Below are positions 19,139 to 28,910 of a stretch of DNA of 64,000 nucleotides, piece by piece. The DNA lies in NCBI GenBank assembly GCA_030528055.1, contig JAUMZQ010000003.1:62001-126000 (forward strand), written 5' to 3'. Origin of the DNA: Streptococcus sp. (lineage in GTDB: Bacteria; Bacillota; Bacilli; Lactobacillales; Streptococcaceae). The notes below the pieces were generated by a model. The model ran no database searches, was not told the origin of the DNA, and saw nothing but the letters and a program-made list of their open reading frames with translations. The translations under genes were made by a program, and so were the position numbers. Each line of letters opens with the position of its first letter. Position 1 is the first letter of the stretch.

Positions 19139-20143
19139 TTATGAAGAAAACTGTTTTAGTTGCGTAAAACAATCACAGGTGTTGGAATGGTGCGAACTAT
19201 TTTTCTTTCGAATTTCATGAGGGTAAAGTCCCACGTATTTTTTAAAGAGCGAGGAAAAACGACTGTGAGATTGATAACCAACGGATAAGGCGATGTCTTT
19301 AATCTCTATATGAGTGGTGACAAGTAGTTTTTCAGCAACTGTCATTCGGCGCCTTTGGATATACTCTGTTAATGTCATCTTGTATTTTAGTTTGAAAGTA
19401 CTTTTTAATTTTGTCTTACTCATCATGGCAATTTTAGCCAGTAGAGTTTGTGGAATATCCATGGAAAAATGGTCATCAATGTAATTTTTGACATTGTTCA
19501 AGGCTCGATCGTCCGCTTCACTCAATTCCCTTATTCCTTGATGATGATAATATTCATTAATAATGATACTAAGCCATTCTTTCGCTTTTATCTCATAGAA
19601 TAATTCACTACCAATCGAATTTAAACGATACTGGCGGATTTCATCTGCTAATTTTTCCAATTTATTAGCAATCAAGGGATGAAATTCTGTAAAAATTTTA
19701 TTAATTTCTTTTTTTTCTAATTGAAATTGTGTTGTGAGGTATTCTTCAATCATACTTTTTTTGAAATCAATTTCGATTGTATGAAAATAGGAATTTCCAT
19801 GTAGTAGAAAACGAACTTCTTGTTTCTGATTCATTAAGATAAAGCTACTATTGCTATGAAGTGGGATATATGGTGAAAGCAACTCACCGTGAGCGCTCTT
19901 TATAAAGGAAGAAAAGGCAAAAAAATCGGAAAAATCTTCGAGATTGAAAGTTGTGAAATAATCATTTTTGATGTAGGAATCATGGATGTTAATCAGAAAG
20001 TGGTCTGTTTCATAAATCCAATAAAATCCTTCACTCTCTTCGCTATCTACAAAATAGGTTTTTCCGTGTGGAGGAAAGTGAGGGCAGTGTTCTATGAGGT
20101 TGTAACCAGCGTCAGATAATTTTTTCTTAAAATCTGAGTTCAT
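19139..20143 (-). CDS. AraC-family transcriptional regulator of the adjacent transport cluster
   Basis: 334-residue regulator. The C-terminal ~100 residues are a two-helix-turn-helix AraC domain (ending IKDIALSVGYQSHSRFSSLFKKYVGLYPHEIRKK, about 275-310). The N-terminal 210 residues resemble no sensor I can name. ATG 20143 is used because AAGGAG lies just before MNSDFKKK. It is divergent from the transporter genes, sharing the intergenic control region. Yersinia ybtA, next to ybtP/ybtQ, is also AraC-type, which supports control of metallophore-like uptake. The same gene order is, to my recollection, present in S. pneumoniae (SP_1433 region), where the substrate is not settled. Confidence 0.85.
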   Translation of the reverse strand: MNSDFKKKLSDAGYNLIEHCPHFPPHGKTYFVDSEESEGFYWIYETDHFLINIHDSYIKNDYFTTFNLEDFSDFFAFSSFIKSAHGELLSPYIPLHSNSSFILMNQKQEVRFLLHGNSYFHTIEIDFKKSMIEEYLTTQFQLEKKEINKIFTEFHPLIANKLEKLADEIRQYRLNSIGSELFYEIKAKEWLSIIINEYYHHQGIRELSEADDRALNNVKNYIDDHFSMDIPQTLLAKIAMMSKTKLKSTFKLKYKMTLTEYIQRRRMTVAEKLLVTTHIEIKDIALSVGYQSHSRFSSLFKKYVGLYPHEIRKKNSSHHSNTCDCFTQLKQFSS

Positions 20144-20205
20144 AAAAGGCTCCTTAGTATCATGATGAGACAAATATAACAATTCGTCATAAAATTTAAT
20201 GTTTC

Positions 20206-20234
20206 TTGTTATCTATATATGTACATGATAAAAT
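20206..20234 (+). promoter_or_regulatory. Promoter of the ABC/ECF transport cluster
   Basis: TTGTTA (20206-20211), a 17-base spacer and TAAAAT (20229-20234), in the gap shared with the divergent araC-type gene. Confidence 0.6.
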
Positions 20235-20309
20235 ATTAGTAAAGATTATTATAACTAGATTTTTCAACTTTTACAAGTGTTTTTAATTTCAAAGAGAAAA
20301 GGGGTTTAT

Positions 20310-22052
20310 ATGTTTACAACCTATAAAAGATTATTTTCTTATATTCCCGAACAAAAAATGTGGGCTTATCTTGCCATTGTTATTTCGAGCCTTTCTTCCT
20401 TATCATTGGTTGCTGCACTTTACTATATTTATCAATTTCTGCAAAAAATTATTTTTTTCCAAGATTTTCGTTCAGGATCTTTCTACGCCCTTATCGTAGC
20501 TACTCTGATGGTGACTAGTTCCATTACATACGTTCTTTCAGGTCTTGTTTCTCATAAAGTAGCTTTTAGATTGGAAACCAATTTGCGTAAAAAAGGGATT
20601 GACGGATTGATGTCTTCAAATTTTGCATTTTTTGATGACTCAGCTTCGGGAAAAGTTAGAAAAATTATAGATGATAATGCTGCTGAAACACACAGTATAG
20701 TGGCTCATTTAATTCCTGACAATGCAGGAGCTATCACAGCCCCATTAGCTATCTTAATCCTCTCTTTTTTGATAAATCCTATCATTGCTTTGATTTTAAT
20801 TTTTTTGATTGGTATCAGTGCTATTTTGATTAAAAAGTTAGTAGGGGATACCAACTTAATGTTTCATTATTCAGAAGCCTTAGAAAATCTGAATGGTGCT
20901 ACGGTGGAGTATGTACGAGGAATGCAGGTCATTAAGTTGTTTAAAACCTCCATTCAATCTTTTAAGGCCCTGCATCAAGCCATTCAAAATTACTCTAAGA
21001 TTGCTTTAAAATATGCATTTAGTTGCCGCAGTGCCTATGTATGGTTCCAAGTTTTATTTGCCTCTTATATCTTAGTTTTAATCACTTTTTTCGTCTTTTT
21101 CTTTCCAGTTGAACAACAAAAATATTATCTGGCTCAATTTTTGTTTTTATTTTCTGTGATTGGTTTGATTTTTTCAAGTTTTATGCGTGTTATGTATGTT
21201 TCAATGTATTGGCATAAAGCTAAGAATGTTATTGATAAAATTGAGAATCTGTATGAAGAGATGACTAGTAATAAAGTTTATCAGGGAGAAAATAGAGAAC
21301 TGTCAGATAGTAGCATTGAATTTCGAGATGTTTCTTTTGGCTATGAAAAAGACTTGCCTATTATTCAGCACCTTTCTTTCAGTCTAAAACCCAATAAAGT
21401 ATACGCACTTGTAGGCTCTAGTGGTAGTGGAAAAACAACGATTGCCAAATTAATAGCTGGTTTTTACAAAGCAGATAGTGGTCAGGTACTATTAGGAGGC
21501 AAACCAATTGAATCCTATAGTCAAGAAGGAATTATGACAGAATTGGCTTTTGTCTTTCAAGTGTCTAGATTGTTTAAAATTTCTATTTTTGAAAATGTTC
21601 AGATGGGAAATCCAAAGGCCAGTTATGAAGAAGTTATGAAAGCTTTAGAGTTAGCTTGTTGCCAAGATATATTGGATAAATTCCCTCAAAGAGAACAGAC
21701 GGTGATCGGTGCTAGTGGAGTTCATTTATCTGGAGGAGAAATGCAACGATTAGCTATTGCGCGAGCCATTTTAAAAGACGCTAAAATTATTATTTTAGAT
21801 GAAGCTTCAGCTTCAACAGATGTTGTGAATGAGTATCAAATTCAACAAGCCTTTTCCAATTTAATTGAGAACAAAACAGTTCTCATTATCGCTCACCGAC
21901 TGTCTTCTATCAGAGGAGTAGATGAAATTTTACTGATAAAACAAGGTAGTATTATAGCAAGAGGTAGTGATGAAGCATTGTCACAAGAATCTACAGAATA
22001 TCAACATCTAAAGAAACTTTATGCTAGTGCCAATGAATGGAGGGTATCATGA
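20310..22052 (+). CDS. ABC transporter half, exporter fold, YbtP/IrtA-like
   Basis: 580-residue membrane-plus-ATPase half transporter: six membrane helices (about 1-310), then a nucleotide-binding domain with Walker A GSSGSGKTT (about 372-380), signature LSGGEMQR and Walker B IIILDEAS. Both catalytic motifs are canonical. It pairs with the next gene (ATGA overlap) as a heterodimer. In Yersinia YbtPQ and Mycobacterium IrtAB this fold imports metallophores rather than exporting. The link to import here comes from the AraC regulator and the ECF module downstream. ATG 20310 follows AAAAGGGG; an upstream ATG at 20277 is less likely. A drug exporter is the alternative. Confidence 0.82.
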   Translation: MFTTYKRLFSYIPEQKMWAYLAIVISSLSSLSLVAALYYIYQFLQKIIFFQDFRSGSFYALIVATLMVTSSITYVLSGLVSHKVAFRLETNLRKKGIDGLMSSNFAFFDDSASGKVRKIIDDNAAETHSIVAHLIPDNAGAITAPLAILILSFLINPIIALILIFLIGISAILIKKLVGDTNLMFHYSEALENLNGATVEYVRGMQVIKLFKTSIQSFKALHQAIQNYSKIALKYAFSCRSAYVWFQVLFASYILVLITFFVFFFPVEQQKYYLAQFLFLFSVIGLIFSSFMRVMYVSMYWHKAKNVIDKIENLYEEMTSNKVYQGENRELSDSSIEFRDVSFGYEKDLPIIQHLSFSLKPNKVYALVGSSGSGKTTIAKLIAGFYKADSGQVLLGGKPIESYSQEGIMTELAFVFQVSRLFKISIFENVQMGNPKASYEEVMKALELACCQDILDKFPQREQTVIGASGVHLSGGEMQRLAIARAILKDAKIIILDEASASTDVVNEYQIQQAFSNLIENKTVLIIAHRLSSIRGVDEILLIKQGSIIARGSDEALSQESTEYQHLKKLYASANEWRVS

Positions 22053-23785
22053 GAAGAAGACTACAAGAACTATTCGGTCTAACGGAGACAGGTTCTAAAA
22101 ACTTATCTTTTGCTTGTTTTGTGGCATTTCTAGTTTTTTGTGTTCAAATGTTACCAATGATGTTTATTATGTTCTATTTAGAAGGCATATTATCCAATCG
22201 TCTTGCAAATCCTCTAGTTTTTGTATTGGCAACAGTAGGAATTGTCCTTGCTTTATATGGGGTGATTTTTTGGGATTATAATTCGACCTATACCACAGTG
22301 TATAGGGAAAGTGCCAATCTTCGTACAGAAATTGCAGATATTTTACGGAAATTACCCTTATCTTATTTTTCAAGTCATGATTTATCTGACTTGTCTCAGA
22401 CGATTATGAGCGATGTTGAACGGATAGAGCATGCGATTAGCCATGCTGTTTCAAAGACAGTCGGATTTCTCTTTTTCTTTACGATAGCAAGTGTTCTTAT
22501 GTTGCTTGGAAATGTTACCTTAGCACTTTGTATTATCCTTCCGGTTATTCTCGTTATCTGCTTGATGCTAGTTTCGCGGAAAATACCTCAAAGTGTTTCG
22601 AAAAAATATTGGGAACAGCTGAGAAAAAATTCGGATAGCTTTCAAGAAGTTATTGAACTCCAAGAAGAAATCAAAGCCTATAATTTAGAAAAATCTTTAT
22701 CTAAAAAATTGTATCAACAAATGGAAGAAAGCGAGAAAATTCATTTCAGAACAGAGGCGACTCAGGTATTGTCATTGTCTATGACAAATATAGGCTTGCG
22801 CTTTGTTGTTGCTTTGGTGGTTTTGGTTGGTTCGATTCTACTAGTCAATCATAAAATCTCTTTATTGTATTTTTTAGGTTATCTACTAGCGACGATTAAA
22901 ATTGTAGATGGTGTGGATGGTATATCTATGAATCTAGCTGAACTCTTTTATATCAATGCAGCAGTTAAGAGGATTAAAGCATTGCGAGATAGCCCCAAAC
23001 AAACAGGTGAAACGACTCATTTAAAGCAGTTTACAATTGACTTAGATCATGTTCGTTTTGCTTACAAAGATAAGCAAGAAATTATTAAAGATGTTTCTTT
23101 TACAATTCATCAAAATGAAATTACAGCTCTAGTTGGACCATCCGGTTGTGGGAAAACAACTTTGCTTCGTCTCATTTCTCGTTTATATGATTATCAAGGA
23201 GGGCATATCTGGATAGATGGGCATGATTTACAATCTATCAGTACTGAGTCGCTCTTTGATTACATTTCGATTGTCTTTCAGAATGTTAATCTTTTTGATA
23301 CCTCTGTTTTAGAAAATATCCGCTTGGGTCGACCATCTGCAACAGATGAAGAAGTGATTGAAGCAGCAAGAAAAGCAAATTGCCATGAATTTGTAGACCG
23401 ATTACCAGAAGGATATGACAGTCTTATTGGTGAAAATGGGGCCAAATTGTCTGGCGGGGAATGCCAGAGAATTTCAATTGCACGAGCTATTTTAAAGCAG
23501 GCTCCCATCATTATTTTGGATGAGATAACATCTTCGCTAGATATTGAAAATGAAAAGATGATACAGGAAAGTTTAAAACTACTTCTGAAAGATAAGACGG
23601 TTATTATGATTTCCCATCGCCTAAAAGCAATTGAAAATGCTGATAAGATCGTTGTGCTAAATGATGGACAGGTCGATGGTATTGGAAGTCACGATCAACT
23701 ACTTCAGACATCGTCTACTTACAAGAAATTGATTGAAACCAGTCAACAAATTGACGAATTTAGATATAAAAAAGTAACTAATTAA
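22049..23785 (+). CDS. ABC transporter half, exporter fold, YbtQ/IrtB-like
   Basis: 578-residue partner of the preceding half transporter: six membrane segments, Walker A GPSGCGKTT, signature LSGGECQR and Walker B IIILDEIT, all intact. Two canonical ATP sites in the pair contrast with the asymmetric exporter pair at 34.0-37.6 kb. The start at 22049 overlaps the previous stop (ATGA) and has GGAGGG upstream, implying tight coupling. An in-frame ATG at 22037 lies before that site and is less likely. Confidence 0.82.
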   Translation: MRRRLQELFGLTETGSKNLSFACFVAFLVFCVQMLPMMFIMFYLEGILSNRLANPLVFVLATVGIVLALYGVIFWDYNSTYTTVYRESANLRTEIADILRKLPLSYFSSHDLSDLSQTIMSDVERIEHAISHAVSKTVGFLFFFTIASVLMLLGNVTLALCIILPVILVICLMLVSRKIPQSVSKKYWEQLRKNSDSFQEVIELQEEIKAYNLEKSLSKKLYQQMEESEKIHFRTEATQVLSLSMTNIGLRFVVALVVLVGSILLVNHKISLLYFLGYLLATIKIVDGVDGISMNLAELFYINAAVKRIKALRDSPKQTGETTHLKQFTIDLDHVRFAYKDKQEIIKDVSFTIHQNEITALVGPSGCGKTTLLRLISRLYDYQGGHIWIDGHDLQSISTESLFDYISIVFQNVNLFDTSVLENIRLGRPSATDEEVIEAARKANCHEFVDRLPEGYDSLIGENGAKLSGGECQRISIARAILKQAPIIILDEITSSLDIENEKMIQESLKLLLKDKTVIMISHRLKAIENADKIVVLNDGQVDGIGSHDQLLQTSSTYKKLIETSQQIDEFRYKKVTN

Positions 23786-23801
23786 ACATTGGAGGAATAC
23801 T

Positions 23802-24389
23802 ATGAAACAATCAACTTTTTCTATCAAGGACCTTATTAATGTGGGGCTATTTACTCTATTGATATTTATTTTTACATTTATTAGCGGGATGATTGGATTT
23901 TTTCCGCTTGCATTTCCCATAGTTCCATTTGTGGGAGGACTTGTTTCTGGACCAGTTTTCATGCTTTATTTTACAAAAATCCATCATTTTGGTATGTTTC
24001 TTATTACCGGCATACTTATTTCTCTCATATATGTTGCAACTGGTCATACCATTCTCTTCCTTTTAGGCGGAATTTTCTTTAGTTTCTGTTCGGAGTATAT
24101 TTTAAAATTAGGAAAGTACAAAAATATAGGGAAGGCACGTCTGGCCTATGCAGTCTATTCTTTAAATGCCATGTTTGGTCTTGTTCCAATGTATTTCACA
24201 CGTGATGCTTTTTTAAAGGATTTGTACGAAAAAGGCTATGGTAGTGAGTATGCAAAACAATTGATGAGCGTTTTACCAGATTGGTCATTCTTTCCCATTG
24301 TTTTGTCGGGAGGAATTGGTGGCTATATAGGGTGTACAATAGGCATCCGTATGCTAAATAAACACTTCAAAAAAGCTGGGTTGGTATAA
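23802..24389 (+). CDS. MptD-type ECF transporter S (substrate-binding) component
   Basis: 195-residue membrane protein with about six hydrophobic helices, resembling the MptD/Trep_Strep family of putative ECF S components. It opens with a short polar stretch, then VGLFTLLIFIFTFISGMIGFFP. S components bind the substrate and toggle in the membrane when coupled to EcfT and ATPases. It directly precedes ecfT and the double ATPase, so this appears to be a dedicated (group I) ECF module. No substrate can be read from the sequence. Confidence 0.78.
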   Translation: MKQSTFSIKDLINVGLFTLLIFIFTFISGMIGFFPLAFPIVPFVGGLVSGPVFMLYFTKIHHFGMFLITGILISLIYVATGHTILFLLGGIFFSFCSEYILKLGKYKNIGKARLAYAVYSLNAMFGLVPMYFTRDAFLKDLYEKGYGSEYAKQLMSVLPDWSFFPIVLSGGIGGYIGCTIGIRMLNKHFKKAGLV

Positions 24390-24395
24390 TTAGTG

Positions 24396-25094
24396 ATGCA
24401 ATTAGACTTTAGAACAAAATTAGTTGTAACACTTGTTATTTCTTATATCTTGTTACAGGGTAATTTATACAATCAATATTTTCCTATTATCATTTTTCTA
24501 TCTGCACTTCCTTATTTTTTACTGCTATTGGAAAAAAAATACAAAGAGGTTTTCAAAGGCTTATCAGTGCTTTTAGTAGCTGTTTTGCTAGAAATTTTCC
24601 TTTTGCATCGTAATCAATCCTCTATATTAGACTCGATTGTTTTATTTATAACGATGGTAACTATAAGAATGGCTCCAGGGCTGATTATGGGGCGTTATAG
24701 TCTGTTAACAACGACAATGAGTGATTTGGTAGCTTCTTTAAAAAAACTTTATTTTTCGGATCTTTTTATTATTCCTATCTCTATCATGTTTCGCTTTTTT
24801 TATACAGTGAAAGAAGACTATCATCATGTGAAAGAAGCCATGTACTTGCAGGGTCTGACTGGAAAGCAATTTTTCCATACGCCTCTTCGCATTATCGAGT
24901 ATCGTTATGTACCATTATTGATGTGCTTGTCTAGAACGGCAGATGATGTTTCGATTTCTGCTATGACAAGAGGAATGAGGATTGGTCGGAAACGTTCAAC
25001 GATTTCACAGACCAAACTGCATATACAAGATTATGTTTTATTGATTCTAATGTTATTCATTTTAATCTTAGATATTTGGAGTCGTTATGCTTGA
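24396..25094 (+). CDS. ECF transporter T component (EcfT/CbiQ family)
   Basis: About 232 residues with four to five membrane helices and the coupling-helix region LSRTADDVSISAMTRGMRIGRKRST near residues 178-202, matching the arginine-containing motifs through which EcfT grips the two ATPases. A GTG three bases upstream (24393) is an equally possible start; neither has a strong ribosome site, so coupling to the S component four bases upstream is likely. It overlaps the ATPase gene by 8 bp. Confidence 0.82.
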   Translation: MQLDFRTKLVVTLVISYILLQGNLYNQYFPIIIFLSALPYFLLLLEKKYKEVFKGLSVLLVAVLLEIFLLHRNQSSILDSIVLFITMVTIRMAPGLIMGRYSLLTTTMSDLVASLKKLYFSDLFIIPISIMFRFFYTVKEDYHHVKEAMYLQGLTGKQFFHTPLRIIEYRYVPLLMCLSRTADDVSISAMTRGMRIGRKRSTISQTKLHIQDYVLLILMLFILILDIWSRYA

Positions 25095-26466
25095 ATTAAA
25101 AAATGTTTCCATCGCTTATGAAGAGCCTTTGTTAACAGATATCAATTTACAGTTTAAAGCAGGGGAAATTACAGTTGTTTCTGGAGCATCTGGTAGTGGG
25201 AAGAGTAGTTTTTTAAAAGTTTTAAATGGTATTATCCCAGAGTTTCATCATGCTCAGATATCGGGAACGATAACTTATCAGGAAAAAGATTTACTGTCTC
25301 TAAATATGTCAGAACGCAGTTTATTTTTATCTACCGTTTTTCAAAATCCCAAAACACAATTTTATAGTGTTAATTCAACTGATGAAATGGCCTTTGCTCT
25401 TGAAAATCGTTGTTTACCCAGAGAAGAAATTTTAAGTCGAATAGCAAAATATACTAAGTTATTGGGAATGGAAGATTTGCTGGACAGAGATATCTTTACA
25501 TTATCAGGAGGAGAAAAACAGCTACTGGCTATTACAAGTGTTGCTTGCATGGATAATGACATTTACATGTTTGATGAGCCGTCTTCTTCTCTAGATCCAG
25601 ATGCTATTTTAAGATTGAAAGAAGTTCTGCTAACTTTGAAAAAATTAGGAAAGACTATTATTATTGCAGAGCATCGTTTGCATTATTTAAAAGATATCAT
25701 GGATCGCTTTGTTTTGTTTGAAAACAAAACAGCGACCGTTTATCCGACTGAAATACTAGATGAAATATTCACTCAAAAGCATCAATTAAGAAGTTTGACA
25801 GCTATTCCAAAAGAAAATTTAAAAAACAATCCGTACCAAATTAAAAATCTGTTGGATCAATCTTATGATTCTGAAAAAGAATTGGTTTGTCAAAATTATA
25901 CCTATGCTTATGACAAGTTTTCATTGTTTGACATGAATGTTTCATTTGGAAAAGGTATTTATTTTATTATTGGTCGAAACGGGATTGGGAAAACAACTTT
26001 CTTACGCTGTTTATCTGGATTGGTGAAGAAATTTAAAGGAAAAACTTTTTATAGTAAAAAAAAGGTACAGCCACCTTATAATTTTATTTCAAATATTATG
26101 CAGGATGTGAATTATCAGTTATTTACTGAATCAGTTTGGTCTGAGATTTCTATCGTAAGTCAAAAAGATGAAGCAAAATCTCTTGCCTTGCAACAATTAG
26201 AGCTTTTAGATAAAAAAGATCGTCACCCGCAAAGTTTATCAGGAGGGGAAAAACAGCGATTACTTTTAGCAATGGCAAAAATTTCTGAAAAGCCAATCGT
26301 TATTTTGGATGAACCAACTAGTGGGCTTTGTAAAGGACAAATGGACCAAATGGTAGCGATATTGCATCAAATGGCAAGGGAAGGAAAAACAATCTTAGTT
26401 GTCACCCATGATTATGAACTCATTCAACATTGCGGTGGAACAATTATAGAATTTATCAGAAAATAA
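25087..26466 (+). CDS. ECF transporter ATPase with two fused ABC domains
   Basis: 459-residue protein holding both energising ATPases in one chain. Domain 1 has Walker A GASGSGKSS (about 33-41), LSGGEKQ and MFDEP. Domain 2 has GRNGIGKTT (about 299-307), LSGGEKQR and VILDEP. Housekeeping streptococcal EcfA1/EcfA2 are separate genes, so this fused form belongs to the dedicated module. Last gene of the cluster, overlapping ecfT by 8 bp and ending at a terminator. Confidence 0.87.
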   Translation: MLELKNVSIAYEEPLLTDINLQFKAGEITVVSGASGSGKSSFLKVLNGIIPEFHHAQISGTITYQEKDLLSLNMSERSLFLSTVFQNPKTQFYSVNSTDEMAFALENRCLPREEILSRIAKYTKLLGMEDLLDRDIFTLSGGEKQLLAITSVACMDNDIYMFDEPSSSLDPDAILRLKEVLLTLKKLGKTIIIAEHRLHYLKDIMDRFVLFENKTATVYPTEILDEIFTQKHQLRSLTAIPKENLKNNPYQIKNLLDQSYDSEKELVCQNYTYAYDKFSLFDMNVSFGKGIYFIIGRNGIGKTTFLRCLSGLVKKFKGKTFYSKKKVQPPYNFISNIMQDVNYQLFTESVWSEISIVSQKDEAKSLALQQLELLDKKDRHPQSLSGGEKQRLLLAMAKISEKPIVILDEPTSGLCKGQMDQMVAILHQMAREGKTILVVTHDYELIQHCGGTIIEFIRK

Positions 26467-26494
26467 AAAAGAGCTAGAATGGATAGCTCTTTTT
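26466..26494. terminator. Bidirectional terminator between the ECF module and scrR
   Basis: AAAAAGAGCTA (26466-26476) pairs exactly with TAGCTCTTTTT (26484-26494). A and T tracts flank it for both convergent genes. Confidence 0.9.
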
Positions 26495-26509
26495 GTTGAG
26501 TTGTTTATT

Positions 26510-27475
26510 TTAGAGGCTTTTTCCTGGTAAAAAACTAATTGGAAGAAAATAACCAGTAGTAGGAACTTCTTTGCCAGCAATTTTTTGTAATAATAGCTCG
26601 ACAGATAGTTTGGCAATATCTTTTATAGGTTGCTTGATAGTAGCCAATTGAGGATAGTAATTTTCTATAAAATAAGTACCGTCATAGCCAACAATTTTCA
26701 ATTCTTGAGGAATTGCTAGTCCGATTTCTTTTGCAATTTTCATTACTAAAATAGCTGTTAAATCATCTGAAGAGAAAATGGCATCAGGTTTCTGTTTGGT
26801 GAGAATTTGCTTGATTTCCATTTCTTTGCGTATAGGAGAAAAATCACTTGATACATTGATGATAGGAGCATTTGGCAAAACAGAGGCAAAACCCGCATGA
26901 CGAAGCCCAGTTGGAGAATTAGAATCATCGTTTCCAGTCAACATGATAATTTTTTTGGCACCAGATTTTACCAAATGTTCCGCTGCCAGTACACCACCAG
27001 CGTAATTGTCAGAAGATACGACAGGAATATCTGGTGAGAGGTTACGGTCAAAGGCAATAATCGGTGCAGTCACACGATTGTAGTCTTCAATTCCTAGATT
27101 ATGACTACCTGAGATGATGCCATCTACTTGGTTGGCTTCTAGCATCTCAATGTATTCTCGCTCTTTTTCAGAATCGTGCTCACTATTACAGATAATCGTT
27201 TTATATCCTTGTTTAAATAGTTCGTGTTCTAATTCATCGATCAGCTCAGCATAGAATATATGACTAATGTTGGGAAAAATCAAGCCAATTAATTTAGCAG
27301 ATTTTCCTTGTAGACTGCGTGCCACATTATTTGGTTTGTAGCCTAACTCTCGCATGGCATTTTCTACTCGTTGGATAGTTTTGCTTGATAGATATCCTTT
27401 TTTATTGATGACCCGTGAGACGGTAGTAGGGCTTACTTTTGCAAGGTTTGCAACATCAGTTAATTTTGCGACCAT
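26510..27475 (-). CDS. scrR: LacI-family sucrose operon repressor
   Basis: 321-residue LacI/GalR repressor: an N-terminal helix-turn-helix (VANLAKVSPTTVSRVINKKGYLS, about 8-30) and a periplasmic-binding-protein-like sensor domain. It is expected to hold down scrA and scrB until sucrose or a derivative is present. It overlaps the end of scrB by 20 bp, so it is cotranscribed and probably autoregulated. Candidate operators with a central CG lie in the scrB/scrA gap. Confidence 0.93.
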   Translation of the reverse strand: MVAKLTDVANLAKVSPTTVSRVINKKGYLSSKTIQRVENAMRELGYKPNNVARSLQGKSAKLIGLIFPNISHIFYAELIDELEHELFKQGYKTIICNSEHDSEKEREYIEMLEANQVDGIISGSHNLGIEDYNRVTAPIIAFDRNLSPDIPVVSSDNYAGGVLAAEHLVKSGAKKIIMLTGNDDSNSPTGLRHAGFASVLPNAPIINVSSDFSPIRKEMEIKQILTKQKPDAIFSSDDLTAILVMKIAKEIGLAIPQELKIVGYDGTYFIENYYPQLATIKQPIKDIAKLSVELLLQKIAGKEVPTTGYFLPISFLPGKSL

Positions 27476-28910
27476 AATCTAATTCATAGTATGTTCCTGT
27501 AGGATTTCCCTCCTTGATGAAGATACCAGATTGTTCTTCGTAAGGAAAGACGCGACCTGAAAATACTTTTTCTCCTTTGTTAATAAATAATTCAAAAACG
27601 GATTTGTCAATAAAAATAGTAGCAGAAGTAGCTTCATTTTTGATAGTGCAAGAGCGTTGGCTACCAAAATCCAGTGCGTATTGTTGTCCAACTTCACTAC
27701 GATCAACAACTACCTGCTCATTTTTAAGGTCAAATGAAATACTCAATCCCTTGTGATTATCATCGGCAAATAGAACAATTTGGTTTTGAGTATCAGCTTC
27801 AAAATGTAGCTCTAGCTCATAGGTGTTTTGAGTTTTTGCAAGATTTGTGAATGTCTGAGAATTGGAACGTAGGCTTTGAGTAGTTTCTACGGGATATTGA
27901 TAAAGTTGTCCATCTTTGATCGTTAGTTCTTTTACTAGAGAGAAGATTCCTTGATGATCGTAAGAATCAGAAGGATATTCTACATCTGGTAGTCCAAGCC
28001 AACTTACAGCTAAGGCGCGTCCATCAGAAGCGTTAAATGCTTGTGTCGCGTAGCACTCAAAACCATAATCTAAATTTTTAATGGCACTTGGATTGACTAA
28101 GAGATGATTGTTTGTGTCAAACGATTGACCTATTTTATACATGTTCGGATAAATGTTGTCATAAGATAGGACATCTTTAGATAATCCCTGTGGGCAATAG
28201 ATTAAAACTGGAAGTTCATCTATAAAAACTAGATTCGGACATTCAATCATATAAGAGGTCTTGTCATTTTCAAAATCAAGATCTCCAACAGCTTCCCAAT
28301 TAGTATAATCATTATCAACTGCTTTGTAAAGGCGAACAAATCCTTTTTTATCTAAATCTTGTCCTCCAACAATGCTATAAAATTGTCCATTATAATTAAA
28401 GATTTGAGGATCTCTAAAATGATCTGTAGCGTCTTTAGGTGGCTCAATTAGGATGTCTTCAAGCTTTTCAATGTTTCCATCTTGATCCAGTAGAGCTCCA
28501 ATTTGATAAGGGTGGCGAATCCATTGCTCGTCACGGACATTTCCAGTATAAAAGAGAAATAGTTTATCACCAAACTGCATAGCAGAACCCGAGTAAGCTC
28601 CGTGGCTGTCTAATGGACTGTCGGGTAAAACACGAACGCCTGTTTCATGAAAGTGAACCAAATCATCGCTTTCGAGTTGAACCCAACATTTTAAACCATG
28701 TACCGCACCGAAGGGAAAATTTTGGTAAAAGACAATCCATTTTCCATTGAAGTAGGAAAATCCATTAGGGTCGTTTAATAATCCTGTTCGTGGTTCTACA
28801 TGATAGCTTGTCCGCCAAGGAGAACGAGCTATATGATTGTTAATTTCTTGTAGTTCTTCCTCTGTCCAATCTTTATAAACTTTGTAGCGTTTTTTAGTAG
28901 TCCAAGCCAA
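27456..28910 (-). CDS. scrB: Sucrose-6-phosphate hydrolase (GH32)
   Basis: 484-residue cytoplasmic GH32 enzyme that splits sucrose-6-phosphate into glucose-6-phosphate and fructose. The three catalytic motifs are intact: GLLNDPNGF (nucleophile Asp, about 44-52), FRDPQ and ECPN. A C-terminal beta-sandwich follows. The start is a TTG at 28910, placed eight bases after GGAGG; the ATG overlapping that site is out of frame. It is transcribed divergently from scrA and followed by the overlapping scrR. Confidence 0.96.
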   Translation of the reverse strand: MAWTTKKRYKVYKDWTEEELQEINNHIARSPWRTSYHVEPRTGLLNDPNGFSYFNGKWIVFYQNFPFGAVHGLKCWVQLESDDLVHFHETGVRVLPDSPLDSHGAYSGSAMQFGDKLFLFYTGNVRDEQWIRHPYQIGALLDQDGNIEKLEDILIEPPKDATDHFRDPQIFNYNGQFYSIVGGQDLDKKGFVRLYKAVDNDYTNWEAVGDLDFENDKTSYMIECPNLVFIDELPVLIYCPQGLSKDVLSYDNIYPNMYKIGQSFDTNNHLLVNPSAIKNLDYGFECYATQAFNASDGRALAVSWLGLPDVEYPSDSYDHQGIFSLVKELTIKDGQLYQYPVETTQSLRSNSQTFTNLAKTQNTYELELHFEADTQNQIVLFADDNHKGLSISFDLKNEQVVVDRSEVGQQYALDFGSQRSCTIKNEATSATIFIDKSVFELFINKGEKVFSGRVFPYEEQSGIFIKEGNPTGTYYELDYGRKIN

